From Chloroflexota bacterium (lineage in GTDB: Bacteria; Chloroflexota; Anaerolineae; Aggregatilineales; Phototrophicaceae): 59,918 nucleotides of DNA. Below the pieces are notes generated by a model. It worked only from the letters and a program-made list of their open reading frames with translations, was not told where the DNA came from and ran no database searches. Positions 42,469-51,583 of the stretch are shown piece by piece; the first letter of the stretch is position 1, and every line of letters starts with the position of its first letter. The translations under genes and the position numbers were made by a program. The stretch lies in contig JAPPEU010000030.1 in the NCBI GenBank assembly GCA_028875245.1, positions 1 to 59,918 on the forward strand, read 5' to 3'.

Positions 42469-42498
42469 TTGTCTTTTGACGGGCGCAGCGTATACAAT
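42469..42498 (+). promoter_or_regulatory. Sigma70-type promoter of the class III aminotransferase gene
   Basis: TTGTCT and TACAAT stand 18 bases apart, 45 bases upstream of the ATG at 42543. Confidence 0.5.
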
Positions 42499-42542
42499 TT
42501 GCGCATTGATAAAAACTGTATTTTACACAGGCAAATTTCAAC

Positions 42543-43934
42543 ATGAATTCTCTGGACAGCGGCTGGCAAGGTGAGCATGACACGGTGACAGTTTATCGCG
42601 AGCGGACGGCCGCCTCGCGCGCCCGGCACGAAGAGGCGCGGCGTTTCCTGCCCGGCGGCGAGACGCGCAGCGCCACCTGGTTCGCGCCTTACCCGACCTA
42701 CATGGTCGCCGGCGAGGGCGCCTGGCTCATTGATTGCGACGGGAATCGCTATCTCGACTTCCTCAACAACTTTACCTCGCTGATCCATGGTCACGCGCAG
42801 CCGGCCATCGTTGAAGATGCCGCTGACCAATTGACGCGGGGCACCGTCTTCGGCTCGGCGTCGGCGCCGCAGGTCGAGCTGGCCAGGCTGTTGATCGAAC
42901 GTGTGCCGAGCATTGAGCTGCTGCGCTTCACCAATTCGGGCACCGAGGCGACCATGATGATGATGCGGGCGGCGCGCGCCTTCACCGGGCGCGACATCAT
43001 CGTCAAGATGGATGGCGGTTATCATGGATCCCATGATTTCGTTGAAGTGAGCGTGCATCCCGATATGGCGGCGGCTGACCAGCCGGCCGCGCGTCTGGAG
43101 GGGCGGGGCGTACCGAAGGCGGTGCTCAACGCCGTCATGGTGGTCCCCTTCAACGACCTGGCGGCGATGGAGCGGCTCTTAAGCGAACATCATCAGCGCG
43201 TCGCCGGCATCCTCATCGAGCCGATGCCGAACGCGGGCGGCATGGTGCCGCCGGCGCCCGGTTACCTGGCCGGCCTGCGCCAATTGGCGGATCGCTTCGG
43301 CGTGCTGCTGCTTTTTGATGAGATTGTGACTTTGCGCCTCAGCCGCGGCGGCTTGCAAGAAGCGGAAGGCGCCGTTCCCGATATGACCGCCATGGCCAAG
43401 ATCATCGGCGGCGGCTTCCCGGTCGGCGCCTTTGGCGGGCGGGCGGACATCATGGGGCAATTCGATCCGGCCTCGGGCGCTGATTCGCTCTTCCACAGCG
43501 GTACATTCAACGGCAACAACATCACCATGACCGCTGGGGCCGCCGCGATGAGTCGCCTGGATCAGGCGGCGATTGACCGCATCAATCAACTGGGCGAGCG
43601 CCTGGGGGCGGGGGTCAACGACTTGTTCGCGCGGCTGGGGATTCGCGCGCAATGCCTCGGTTATGGCTCGCTGCAGCAGATTCAGTGGACGGACGGATCG
43701 GTGGTCACGCTGAAGGATGCCGCCCGCGCCGGGGCTGACAGCGGGGCGCTGCGCGAATTGCTGCATCTCGAGCTGCTGAATCGGGGCATTTACACGAGCA
43801 ACCGCGGCATGTTCTGCATCTCGACGCCGATGGGCGGCGGGGAGATCGATCTGGCGCTGGCGGCCTTGGAGGCGGCGCTGCGGGCGCTGAAGCCGACTAT
43901 GCGCGAGCTGGCGCCGCGATTGTTAGTGGAGTGA
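42543..43934 (+). CDS. Class III aminotransferase, glutamate-1-semialdehyde aminomutase-like
   Basis: This is a 463-residue PLP enzyme. Cofactor motifs are NSGTEATMMMMRAARAFTGRD (phosphate loop), DEIVTLRLS (D259 with E260) and the Schiff-base lysine K286 in MAKIIGGGFPVGAFGG. The motif FLPGGETRSATWFAPYP at the N terminus and HSGTFNGNNITMTAG are typical of HemL-type enzymes. Relatives include true HemL and several side-chain aminotransferases; the GSA-specific residues cannot be judged by eye. It stands alone, so a role outside haem synthesis is quite possible. Confidence 0.85.
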   Translation: MNSLDSGWQGEHDTVTVYRERTAASRARHEEARRFLPGGETRSATWFAPYPTYMVAGEGAWLIDCDGNRYLDFLNNFTSLIHGHAQPAIVEDAADQLTRGTVFGSASAPQVELARLLIERVPSIELLRFTNSGTEATMMMMRAARAFTGRDIIVKMDGGYHGSHDFVEVSVHPDMAAADQPAARLEGRGVPKAVLNAVMVVPFNDLAAMERLLSEHHQRVAGILIEPMPNAGGMVPPAPGYLAGLRQLADRFGVLLLFDEIVTLRLSRGGLQEAEGAVPDMTAMAKIIGGGFPVGAFGGRADIMGQFDPASGADSLFHSGTFNGNNITMTAGAAAMSRLDQAAIDRINQLGERLGAGVNDLFARLGIRAQCLGYGSLQQIQWTDGSVVTLKDAARAGADSGALRELLHLELLNRGIYTSNRGMFCISTPMGGGEIDLALAALEAALRALKPTMRELAPRLLVE

Positions 43935-43989
43935 CCCCACCCGAGACCGCTGAAGATTTGTCGGGGCGGCCGCCTGCCAATCCGAATTC

Positions 43990-44103
43990 TAGGGGCGCCT
44001 GACGGTCAGTGTCTACGCGACCCGCCGAGAGGCCCGAAACAGAATGGACGGGAACAGGGCGCTTCAGCGCTGCGTGTAGACACAGCGGGTCAAAGGCTCC
44101 TAA
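43990..44103. repeat. Repeat with long inverted arms
   Basis: AGTGTCTACGC (44008-44018) pairs with GCGTGTAGACAC (44072-44083). The outer TAGGGGCGCCTGAC pairs imperfectly with GGGTCAAAGGCTCCTA. The core AGTGTCTACGCG also occurs at about 40487 and 42213. The whole gap between the aminotransferase and epimerase genes is made up of this structure. Confidence 0.65.
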
Positions 44104-44167
44104 AGACTGTTGTGTTTGGGTGGCGCGCTAAACGGTTGACGCGGCGGGAAATTGCCCGACCGATGCG

Positions 44168-45013
44168 TCAAGCTTTGCCGGCTGCTCTCATGTGCTTCTG
44201 GATGAGGCCGAAAAAGCGCTCCTCCGAATTGTCTTGTGGCGCGTAGCCGATGACGCGGCGGGCGTTGGCGATGCTCCAGATGGCATGTGAGTTGGCGCTG
44301 ATGCCATAGAAGATCTGGAAGGGCACACCCAGGTCATCGCGGATGTCTTCGGTTTCGATGCTCTTGATGAATAGCTGCGACATATCGCGCTGGCTGATGT
44401 AGACGGCGAGGGCGCGGCGCATCCGGCGCAGGTCGCCAAGTGGCGCTTCGGCGACGTCGGTCTCGCGCGGTCCGCCAATGCGAATCTGCACATTCTCCAG
44501 CGGTCGCCCGCCATGGGTGACGCCGCTGGCGTAAACTTGCCCGATCTGTTCAAAGGCGATCTTCGCCCAGCCGTACCAATTGTCTGACGCGTTCCGGTCG
44601 GGCGTCACCATCGGCACGCGACCGTCAAGCGCGTAATTCTCGTAGAAGTCGGCGGCGTGATTGGTGCTGGCGGCCACCAGACGCCGCACGCGCTCTTCCC
44701 AAGCGACCTGATAGACGTTGTAGGTTAACTGCAGATTCTCCAGCTCGGACGAGAAGTAGACATCGTCGCCTTGATCGCCGATGCGGTAATAAGCGCAATG
44801 CAGGACCGCGTCTGCGCCGGCGAAGTGATGACGATAGCGGTCACGATCTTTGTTGAGCAGGTCGACGACCTGGACGCCCTCGACCTGGACGCCGTTTTTG
44901 TCGGTCGCGCGACTGTCCAGCAGGGTGAGGTCGTAGCGTTGACGCAGGGCGGGCAGGAGGACGCCGGCGATGGTGCCGCAGGCGCCGGTGATGACAACTT
45001 TTCGCTTGGGCAT
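44168..45013 (-). CDS. NAD-dependent epimerase/dehydratase (extended SDR, uronate-dehydrogenase-like)
   Basis: This is a 281-residue Rossmann-fold SDR. The NAD motif is VVITGACGTIAGVLLPAL, an acidic residue follows (LLDSRATD), and the catalytic YxxxK is in NWYGWAKIAFE with a serine in VAASTNHAADF. The short length and the sequence around IRIGGPRETDVAEAP are like bacterial uronate dehydrogenases, which oxidise galacturonate or glucuronate to aldarolactones. The start at ATG 45013 is chosen; a longer frame to 45154 has no family sequence. It is a single gene. Confidence 0.82.
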   Translation of the reverse strand: MPKRKVVITGACGTIAGVLLPALRQRYDLTLLDSRATDKNGVQVEGVQVVDLLNKDRDRYRHHFAGADAVLHCAYYRIGDQGDDVYFSSELENLQLTYNVYQVAWEERVRRLVAASTNHAADFYENYALDGRVPMVTPDRNASDNWYGWAKIAFEQIGQVYASGVTHGGRPLENVQIRIGGPRETDVAEAPLGDLRRMRRALAVYISQRDMSQLFIKSIETEDIRDDLGVPFQIFYGISANSHAIWSIANARRVIGYAPQDNSEERFFGLIQKHMRAAGKA

Positions 45014-45109
45014 AAGGGCTTTTCCCGTTTCATGTGGACAGGGGGATTGTAGCGCAAAATGTGTTAAATTCTCGGGGGCAAAACCGCTGGCGTATATAGC
45101 GCAATAGAG

Positions 45110-45139
45110 TTGACACTGCGCACTTGTCGCGCATACAAT
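45110..45139 (+). promoter_or_regulatory. Sigma70-type promoter of the 85-aa/79-aa gene pair
   Basis: A consensus TTGACA and TACAAT separated by 18 bases lie 40 bases upstream of the ATG at 45179. Confidence 0.65.
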
Positions 45140-45178
45140 GGCTTTGAATCGCATGTGGAGTGCGTGAGGTTCTTATTG

Positions 45179-45436
45179 ATGAACGAGCAAAAAAGAGAAA
45201 TCGTACGCAAGTATTTGCTGCCGGAGCGTCCCTTCCTCTTTGGCATGGCGAGCGCTTTTGATCTGTTTGGCCTGCTAGATCAAGGTAGGAGTGAGCAAGT
45301 CCTTGTCAACTTACGAGAGGATTTGCGTACGCTTGAACGGAAAAGAGCGCGCTCCGTCTGGCCAGGAATTGGCGAGACCTTGTATTGGGCGATGAAAAAA
45401 TATGAAAAAGAAGCGGGCGAAAGTATTCGCGAATGA
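45179..45436 (+). CDS. Small hypothetical protein of an AT-richer cassette
   Basis: This 85-residue soluble helical protein is basic (ERKRARSVW, MKKYEKEAGESIRE). FLFGMASAFDLFGLLDQGRSEQVLVNL is the most hydrophobic part but not a clear membrane helix. A strong promoter stands upstream. It overlaps the next gene by four bases (ATGA). AT-richer composition than its neighbours suggests transfer. Not recognised. Confidence 0.55.
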   Translation: MNEQKREIVRKYLLPERPFLFGMASAFDLFGLLDQGRSEQVLVNLREDLRTLERKRARSVWPGIGETLYWAMKKYEKEAGESIRE

Positions 45437-45672
45437 GTAATCGAGACGACGAACAGCCCGAAACAAAAGGCGATCTTGCTGAACCTCCTGACGACCCGGT
45501 ATTTCCCTCTGAAATCCTTGAACACATACCTGTAGACAAGCGAGAAGAGTTCAGTCGCAATCTTATTAGTTTTGGTCTTCGGGTGACAAGGAAAGAAGTT
45601 TACGGCAGTAGTCTCCCATCACACAAGGAAGCCGCTGGCTGGAATTCGCCGCGTTCAGATTCAGATACCTAG
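45433..45672 (+). CDS. Small hypothetical protein, partner of the 85-aa gene
   Basis: The 79-residue, acidic N terminus (SNRDDEQPETKGDLAEPPDDP) is followed by a short helical segment (FPSEILEHIPVDKREEFSRNLISFGLRV) and a polar end. The central PSEILEHIP... resembles the start of DUF2335-type proteins, but the membrane part is missing, so it may be truncated. It ends four bases into the convergent gene. Small coupled pairs like this often are toxin-antitoxin or regulatory units; nothing in the sequence proves that here. Confidence 0.45.
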   Translation: MSNRDDEQPETKGDLAEPPDDPVFPSEILEHIPVDKREEFSRNLISFGLRVTRKEVYGSSLPSHKEAAGWNSPRSDSDT

Positions 45673-47408
45673 CGCTCAATGTACTTATACACCCGCGCGC
45701 CATTCTGCTCGAAAACCAGCTCTAGCGGCATGTCTTCTGGCGGCGGCATGCCGGCCGGCACAAAGACATAATCGACCTCAGCCCTGCCCAGCCCCGCGCC
45801 TTCAATCAGATCCCACTCAAAATATCGGACGGCGCGAAAATCGGACGCGCGCCGCTCGGCGAAGACGGGCAGCCAGGCGTCGCCATCGGCCGCCATGACG
45901 ACGGCGTCGGCGGCTGTGTTCTCCCGCAGCCAGGTCAGCGCGGCGGCGTCATCCCGCGAAATGGTCGCTGGCGGGAAGCCCAGCAATTCCAAAAGCGGCT
46001 GGAAATTCAAACTCAGCAGCAGGAGGAGAGTCGCTGCCAGCACAATCAGGGGGTAGGCAGAAGCGCGCAGGCGCAGCTTGAGACCGGCGGACAGGCGGTC
46101 GTCCCAGATCTGAAGCAGGGCGACGCCGCCGAACCAGCTGAAGGGCAGGGCGACGCCGTGCCGCGCCAGATTTGGCGCATTCGTGAGCGCCCCCAGGGGC
46201 GGCAGCAATCGACCAATGACGCCGAAGGAAGACAGCTCGATGATGAGCAGCAGCCAGATGAGCATCAGCAGCGAAACGAAGCGCAGGATGCCATCGGCGC
46301 GCAGCCCGGTCCAGATGCCCCAGAGCGCCAGCAGGCAAATGAAGATGCCCTGCTCGCCGATGATGAGCGCGAGATTGCCGGGGTCAGCCGAGAAGGGCGA
46401 TGGGCTTATCGGCCACATCAGCGGCAAGTTGTTGACCAGCCAAGGCGCGATGCCCAGCAGGGCGACGAGGGGCGGGCCGATGGTCAGCGCCCAACGCGAG
46501 GCGGCGCTAACTTCGCGGCGCGCGCGCGCCCAGACCAGGACGAGCAGTGTGACCCAGGCCAGCAGCGTGGCGATGCTCAAGCTGAGGCTGGTGTAGGCGA
46601 CCGCGCCCATCATGAGGCCGGCGGCGACGAGATCGGCGAGGTTGAATTGGCGCAGCAGGCGCAGGGCATAGAGCAGGAAGGCGGCCAGGAAAAGCAGCGC
46701 CAGCAGTTCGGCGACGTGTCCGTCGAGATAGCTGCGAGCCAGGCCAAAACACAGCAGCGTCGCGGCGGCCAAAGCGCGTCCGAGCCTTTTGTCCTGCAAC
46801 TCGGCGCCAAAATCATAAGCGAGCCAGACGGACAGCAGCATTGCCACCGCTGCAACGCTCAATTGAATCAGCGGAATGGACTGATCCAGCTGGGCGCTCA
46901 AATAGGCGGACAGGGCGTGCAGGCCAGGCGCGATGAGGACTGTTTCGCTAGGATGGTATGGCGCGAGCGAATTGAATGATCCGCCGTCGCGGGCCGCCAG
47001 GCTGTGGAAGCCGCTGATTTGCCCAGCTTCTCCCTGGGGAGCTGCGATTTGAAAGAGAGCTATCAAGAGGAGGAGGGCCACAAAGGCGAAGAAGGCCAGG
47101 TCGGCCGGCCCGGGCCAGCCTTGATCGCGGTCTGCCAGCCGCTCGCCGCGGGCTTCGGCGCGGGCTTGGGCGGTGGAGAGCGTTCCGCCGAGGACCACAG
47201 CCGAGAGCAGGGCGAAGAGAATATAATCCACCACCAGCGTGTCCCAGCCGATAGTTTCGGCGTAGAACACGGCGCCGCCCAGGACGAGACCCAGGCAAAG
47301 GACCGCGGCGAGGGCGATGCGAGGCTGGGCGCTGCGCCAGGCGGGGGAGAGCATCGCGCCCGCGCCCAACAATACCGCAGCGAGTATGAAGAAGACGAAC
47401 AGGCTCAT
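45669..47408 (-). CDS. Large polytopic membrane protein, GT-C-like
   Basis: The 579-residue protein has about 13 predicted transmembrane helices. A soluble domain lies in the last 100 residues (AADAVVMAADGDAWLPVFAERR, VDYVFVPAGMPPPEDMPLELVFEQNGARVYKY). The layout, many helices then a short soluble tail that carries an aspartate/tyrosine-rich stretch, fits polyprenyl-linked glycosyltransferases and similar GT-C enzymes of bacterial envelopes. A firm DxD in the first outer loop is not seen, so the assignment is loose. It probably works alone. Confidence 0.6.
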   Translation of the reverse strand: MSLFVFFILAAVLLGAGAMLSPAWRSAQPRIALAAVLCLGLVLGGAVFYAETIGWDTLVVDYILFALLSAVVLGGTLSTAQARAEARGERLADRDQGWPGPADLAFFAFVALLLLIALFQIAAPQGEAGQISGFHSLAARDGGSFNSLAPYHPSETVLIAPGLHALSAYLSAQLDQSIPLIQLSVAAVAMLLSVWLAYDFGAELQDKRLGRALAAATLLCFGLARSYLDGHVAELLALLFLAAFLLYALRLLRQFNLADLVAAGLMMGAVAYTSLSLSIATLLAWVTLLVLVWARARREVSAASRWALTIGPPLVALLGIAPWLVNNLPLMWPISPSPFSADPGNLALIIGEQGIFICLLALWGIWTGLRADGILRFVSLLMLIWLLLIIELSSFGVIGRLLPPLGALTNAPNLARHGVALPFSWFGGVALLQIWDDRLSAGLKLRLRASAYPLIVLAATLLLLLSLNFQPLLELLGFPPATISRDDAAALTWLRENTAADAVVMAADGDAWLPVFAERRASDFRAVRYFEWDLIEGAGLGRAEVDYVFVPAGMPPPEDMPLELVFEQNGARVYKYIER

Positions 47409-47423
47409 TGCGGGCGGGCTGGG

Positions 47424-47810
47424 CTACCAGATGCGCTGGACGGCGTATTGGTCGAAGGCGGCGTCGCTGGTGAGGATGGGCAGATTCTCAACCTGGCTTT
47501 GCGCGATGAGCAGACGGTCGAATGGATCGCGATGGTGGAGGGGCAAACGCGCCAAACGTCTCAAATATGGAATGCGAATGTAAAGGATCCTGAGGCTGTA
47601 GTTGTGAATCGTCATATCGACAAAGTCGTCGAAAGGCACGGGAAGAGTTAGCTTGCCTATTTTGAACTTGATGGCGATTTCCAAGATGCTGGCCAGGCTC
47701 AAGTGAATGGTAGAATCGGGATCTGTTAATCGATCCCTCGCGAATGCGCTGAGCCTGTGGACATCTGACACGTACCAGAGGAAGGACGATGTGTCTAACA
47801 AATACCTCAT
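47424..47810 (-). CDS. PIN-domain toxin, VapC-like
   Basis: This 128-residue PIN-fold RNase has its four acidic residues: D in YLLDTSSFLW, E in ILEIAIK, D in HHRDPFDRLLIAQ (two aspartates) and D in LTSDAAFDQY. This is the type II toxin arrangement that cleaves tRNA or rRNA. It overlaps the upstream antitoxin gene by four bases, as in many vapBC pairs. Loss of the antitoxin would free the toxin. Confidence 0.9.
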   Translation of the reverse strand: MRYLLDTSSFLWYVSDVHRLSAFARDRLTDPDSTIHLSLASILEIAIKFKIGKLTLPVPFDDFVDMTIHNYSLRILYIRIPYLRRLARLPLHHRDPFDRLLIAQSQVENLPILTSDAAFDQYAVQRIW

Positions 47811-48037
47811 TTCATGTACGGTTCAAACTCGGGCAAGGGATCATCAAAGTCTTCAGCGATATTGATCTTGCCCTCGAACATGCCGGGCTTGCGCGGCTTG
47901 TTGACCGGCATCTGCTTGAGGATCAGTTCGTATTCCCGACCATCGCTGCCAATGATATAGACGGTCAATCCTTCCTGAGCGTCTTTCATCAGTTCGTCGA
48001 AATTGGCGACCGCCTCTTTCATCGTGTATGTCTTCAT
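47807..48037 (-). CDS. Phd/YefM-like antitoxin
   Basis: The 76-residue protein starts at ATG 48037 (MKTYTMKEAVANFDELM). The N-terminal Phd-type DNA-binding fold has the pattern VANFDELMKDAQEGLTVYI. The tail, RKPGMFEGKINIAEDFDDPLPEFEPYM, is the usual toxin-neutralising segment for PIN toxins. It would bind the toxin at 47424-47810 and repress their operon. A longer frame to 48079 has no antitoxin sequence. Confidence 0.88.
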   Translation of the reverse strand: MKTYTMKEAVANFDELMKDAQEGLTVYIIGSDGREYELILKQMPVNKPRKPGMFEGKINIAEDFDDPLPEFEPYMK

Positions 48038-48101
48038 TGTGGGGCTCCTGATGTTCCTTGCATGCAGATTATACACCAAGCGGTCCGGAACTAATCAAGC
48101 G

Positions 48102-48695
48102 TTAGCCGGCAACCGGACTTCCATAGAGCCACCAGAAGGTCTCCCTTGGGTACACCGGCGCCAGCATCGGCGGCCAGATGAAGTCGCGGGCTTGCAAGAG
48201 TTGGCGGAGGGTCTGATCGGCATGTTGAACGGCGGCCGCCGCCTCGCGCCGCTCGTAGCCAAATCTCGCCATCGCCATGAGGATTTCCTGGATGATGGCC
48301 CGGCGCAGCGCCTCGATGGGGTAGGCGCCGGCGGAATCGCGCGGGCTTTCGCTGCATTCGCGGAAGAAGCCGGCCATCAGCTTGAGCCGCATCGGGACTT
48401 CGCGTTGGAGTTTCTGCTCGTAATGCAGCGTCCATTCGCGCTGCAGGCTGTCGTGCCGCGCCAGCGCGCTGTCGAGGCGGAAGCTATTCGCGCGCTTTAA
48501 CTTGCCGCGGAGCTTCGCGAGACGCCGCCGCCGAAGCAGCAGCGCGCCGAGGGTCATTTGCGGTGTGCTGGCGCCGCGGAAGAAGCCGCCGCCGACCGGC
48601 AGGTACATGGCGTCGCCCAAGAGGTAGTCGCCCAGCCGCTCGACCATCCGCTCCAGTTCGTCCAGATCGCGCGCGAGCGAGTAGCGGGATGACAT
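48102..48695 (-). CDS. Hypothetical helical protein
   Basis: This 197-residue, largely helical, arginine-rich protein has segments such as LRRRRLAKLRGKLKRANSF, MRLKLMAGFFRECSESPRDSAGAYPIEAL and a C-terminal tryptophan-rich end (FIWPPMLAPVYPRETFWWLYG). It is soluble with no signal peptide. It follows the CoxL-like gene by seven bases and may be its operon mate. Unknown family; a maturation or accessory role is only a guess. Confidence 0.6.
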   Translation of the reverse strand: MSSRYSLARDLDELERMVERLGDYLLGDAMYLPVGGGFFRGASTPQMTLGALLLRRRRLAKLRGKLKRANSFRLDSALARHDSLQREWTLHYEQKLQREVPMRLKLMAGFFRECSESPRDSAGAYPIEALRRAIIQEILMAMARFGYERREAAAAVQHADQTLRQLLQARDFIWPPMLAPVYPRETFWWLYGSPVAG

Positions 48696-48702
48696 GCGCA
48701 GC

Positions 48703-50997
48703 CTAGGCCGAGTTGATCGCTTCCCAGATTCGGCGCGGCGTCAGCGGCATATCGAGATGGCGCAGGCCGTAGGGTTCGAGCGCGTCGACCACCGCGTTGA
48801 CCACGGCCGGCGTCGAGCCGATTGTGGCGGCTTCGCCGATGCCTTTGGCCCCGAGCGGATTGAGCGTCGTCTCGGTGACCGTTTTGGCGATGGTGAATGA
48901 TGGGAAGTTATCGGCGCGCGGCATGGTGTAATCCATCAGCGTGCCGGTCAAGAGCTGACCCTGCTCGTCGAAGACGATCTCCTCCAGCAGTGCTTGTCCG
49001 ATGCCCTGCGCCAGCCCGCCGTGGATCTGCCCCTCGACCAGCAGCGGGCTGATGCGCGGCCCGCAGTCATCGATGGAGTAGAATTCGCGCAGGCTGATGA
49101 GACCGGTGTCTTTTTCGACCTCGACCACCGCGACATGCGTGCCGAAGGGGTAGATGAAATCGGGCGGGCGGAAGAAGTCGGTGGCTTCCAAACCGGTGTC
49201 GATGTCATCGGGCAGGTTATCCGAATAGGCGCGCGCGGCGATTTCGCTCAAGCCCAGGCTGCGGCTCGGCAGGCCCTTGACGCGGTACTCGCCATCGGCG
49301 AATTCGATATCGCCCGGCGAAGCTTCCAGCATGTGGGCGGCGATTCTGATCGCTTTCTCGCGCACTTTCTCCGAGGCGCGCACAATGGCGGAGCCGCCGA
49401 TCGCCAGGCTGCGGCTGCCGAAGGTGCCGACGCCGACCGGCTGCGAACCGGTATCGCCATGACGCACGACAATATCCTCGTAATCGGCGCCGATCTCGTC
49501 CGCGACCATCTGGGCGAAGGTCGTCTGCAGGCCTTGCCCGTGGGGTGATGTGCCAGTGTAGACGGTGACGGTGCCGCTGGGTTCGACGCGCACCAGGCCG
49601 CTCTCGTATGGACCGAAGCCACACATTTCGACATAAGTCGCCAGGCCGATGCCGAGCAGCGCCTCCGAGCCATTCGCGCGGCGCTCGGCCTGTTCGGCGC
49701 GCAGGGCGGCGTAATTGGCTGTTTCCAGCGCCGCATCCAGGTTGGTTTCGTAGTCGCCGGTGTCATAGGTGGAGCCGGTGGGTGTTTTGTAGGGGAATTG
49801 CTCGGGCTTGATGTAATTGCGGCGGCGCACATCGGCGGCGTCGATGCCGAGCTCGTCGGCGATCATTTCGATGGCGCGCTCGACGTAATAGATGGCTTCC
49901 GGGCGGCCGGCGCCGCGGTAAGCCGCCACCGCGACCGTATTGGTGAATACATTGCTCGCTTTGAAATGCACCGATTGGATATCGTAGTTGCCGGTGGCCA
50001 TCAAGCCGGTCAGGTGGGCGATGTCGTAGAAGGGCGGGTAGGCGCCCAATTCGCCGATCACGTGCATGCGCAAGCCGAGGATGCGGCCATCGCCGTTGAA
50101 AGCGACTTCGATATCGGCGATTTGCGAACGGCCGTGGGTGGTCGAAATGAAGTGCTCGACGCGCGTCCCGGCCCATTTGAGCGGCATGTTGTGAATTTGC
50201 GCCAACTTGGCGACAGCGATCTCTTCCGGGTAGAGTTGGTTCTTGACGCCGAAGCCGCCGCCGACATTAGGCGCGATCACCCGCAGCATGCTTTCGGGCA
50301 GGCGCAAGACGCCGGCCAGCGCAGTTCGGACGCCGTGCGGGATCTGTGTGCTCGTCCAGAGTGTGAGGCCGCCGGTGACGGCATCGGGCGCGGCGGCCAC
50401 CGCCCGCACTTCCATCGGCACGCCGGCCAGGCGCTGGTTCAACATGCGCTGGCTGATGATATGGGGCGCGTCCGCGAAGACCTGGTCGATGTCGTCTGTC
50501 TTTGTCTCGCCCTCGTCCACGATGTTGGTGTCCATGCTCTCGAAGACGGGCGGGGCGTCGCCGCTGTAGGCGCTGAGCAGATCGGCGGCGGCGGGCAGCT
50601 CCTCCCATTCCACCTCGATATCGTCGAGCGCGTCTTCGGCGATCTCGGCGCTGGTCGCGATGACGGCCGCCACCACTTCACCGACATGCCGCACGCGCTC
50701 CAGCGACAGGGCGAGATGGCTGTAATGTTCGAGCGCGTGGTCGCCGCCGGCGACGGGAACGGGTTCCCACTGATCGCGCATGTCTTCGCCGGTGACCACC
50801 GCCAGGACGCCCTCGCGCGCCCCCGCCGCCGATGTGTTGATGCTCAGAATCCTGGCGTGGGCATAGGGGCTGCGCAGGAAGGCGACGTGGCCCATGCCGG
50901 GCAGCTTGACATCGCCGACGTACTTGCCGGCACCGGTTATGAGGCTGGGGTCCTCTTTGCGTTTGACACTTGCCCCGATCATCGAGCGTAAGACCAT
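48703..50997 (-). CDS. Xanthine dehydrogenase/CO dehydrogenase large-subunit-like molybdoprotein (form II CoxL type)
   Basis: The 764-residue molybdenum subunit starts with [23 protein letters not shown] and has the cofactor-loop motif GGGFGVKN at 246-253. The active-site loop is AYRGAGR at 359-365, the form II signature, instead of AYRCSFR of true aerobic CO dehydrogenase. The catalytic glutamate is in [12 protein letters not shown] near residue 731. It probably hydroxylates an aldehyde or N-heterocycle such as a purine. The small [2Fe-2S] and FAD subunits, normally adjacent, are not in the neighbourhood. Confidence 0.9.
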   Translation of the reverse strand: MVLRSMIGASVKRKEDPSLITGAGKYVGDVKLPGMGHVAFLRSPYAHARILSINTSAAGAREGVLAVVTGEDMRDQWEPVPVAGGDHALEHYSHLALSLERVRHVGEVVAAVIATSAEIAEDALDDIEVEWEELPAAADLLSAYSGDAPPVFESMDTNIVDEGETKTDDIDQVFADAPHIISQRMLNQRLAGVPMEVRAVAAAPDAVTGGLTLWTSTQIPHGVRTALAGVLRLPESMLRVIAPNVGGGFGVKNQLYPEEIAVAKLAQIHNMPLKWAGTRVEHFISTTHGRSQIADIEVAFNGDGRILGLRMHVIGELGAYPPFYDIAHLTGLMATGNYDIQSVHFKASNVFTNTVAVAAYRGAGRPEAIYYVERAIEMIADELGIDAADVRRRNYIKPEQFPYKTPTGSTYDTGDYETNLDAALETANYAALRAEQAERRANGSEALLGIGLATYVEMCGFGPYESGLVRVEPSGTVTVYTGTSPHGQGLQTTFAQMVADEIGADYEDIVVRHGDTGSQPVGVGTFGSRSLAIGGSAIVRASEKVREKAIRIAAHMLEASPGDIEFADGEYRVKGLPSRSLGLSEIAARAYSDNLPDDIDTGLEATDFFRPPDFIYPFGTHVAVVEVEKDTGLISLREFYSIDDCGPRISPLLVEGQIHGGLAQGIGQALLEEIVFDEQGQLLTGTLMDYTMPRADNFPSFTIAKTVTETTLNPLGAKGIGEAATIGSTPAVVNAVVDALEPYGLRHLDMPLTPRRIWEAINSA

Positions 50998-51063
50998 TGC
51001 CTGGATCTCCTTAGTAATCGATTAGTTCATTAAGCCGAATGGTCGCGGTCGTCCCGCGCGACC

Positions 51064-51402
51064 TTACTCCGACGCTTCGCCTTCGATCTTGTAGCCTTTC
51101 TTCATCCAGCCCTTGGTGCCATCTTCCAGATTGAAGATCAGGTCCTGGTCGTATCCCATGCCGGCGAGAAACAGCGCGGCCTGCGAAGAACGGACGCCGG
51201 TATTGCAGACGAGGACCACGGGCGCGTCTTCGCTGATTTCGTCCAGGCGCGCCGCGAACTCGCTCAGGGGGATATTGATCGCGCCCGGAATATGGACCTC
51301 GGCGTGTTCTTCTTCTTCGCGCACATCAACAAACTGGTATTCGCCGCTTTCGCCACTGGCGAATTGCTGGCGGAAGTCTTCGCTGTTGAGATCGGTGTAC
51401 AT
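51064..51402 (-). CDS. Rhodanese-domain protein
   Basis: This 112-residue single-domain sulfurtransferase-like protein starts with YQFVDVREEEEHAEVHIPGAINIPL. The active-site loop is VLVCNTGVRSSQAA with the catalytic cysteine. No fused second domain and no signal peptide are seen. Such proteins shuttle sulfane sulfur. It is a single gene between CoxL and the epimerase. Confidence 0.9.
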   Translation of the reverse strand: MYTDLNSEDFRQQFASGESGEYQFVDVREEEEHAEVHIPGAINIPLSEFAARLDEISEDAPVVLVCNTGVRSSQAALFLAGMGYDQDLIFNLEDGTKGWMKKGYKIEGEASE

Positions 51403-51472
51403 GCTGACCGCTCTTCGGACGGGACGGCAGTTGCGGGCATTATAGCGACGGCGCGCCCGCTTGCCAAATGGG

Positions 51473-51583
51473 GAGGGCGAGTCACCGCCTCGCCCCTACG
51501 AATGGTTGGTATGGGGAGGGGGGCGCAGGCCATAGCAACGACTGCAGGGGGTTTAGCTGAAACGCTCGCGCCTCGCCCCTACG
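51473..51583. repeat. Paired dispersed palindromic repeats
   Basis: GGGAGGGCGAGTC-acc-GCCTCGCCCC followed by TACG, then a second CAGGGGGTTTAGCTGAAACGCTC...CCTCGCCCCTACG. Together they fill the gap between rhodanese and the epimerase. Confidence 0.6.

Noticed and set aside
42543..43934. Firm naming of the class III aminotransferase as hemL
   Set aside because: The PLP motifs are clear, but the GSA-specific residues cannot be verified by eye, and no other haem gene is nearby.
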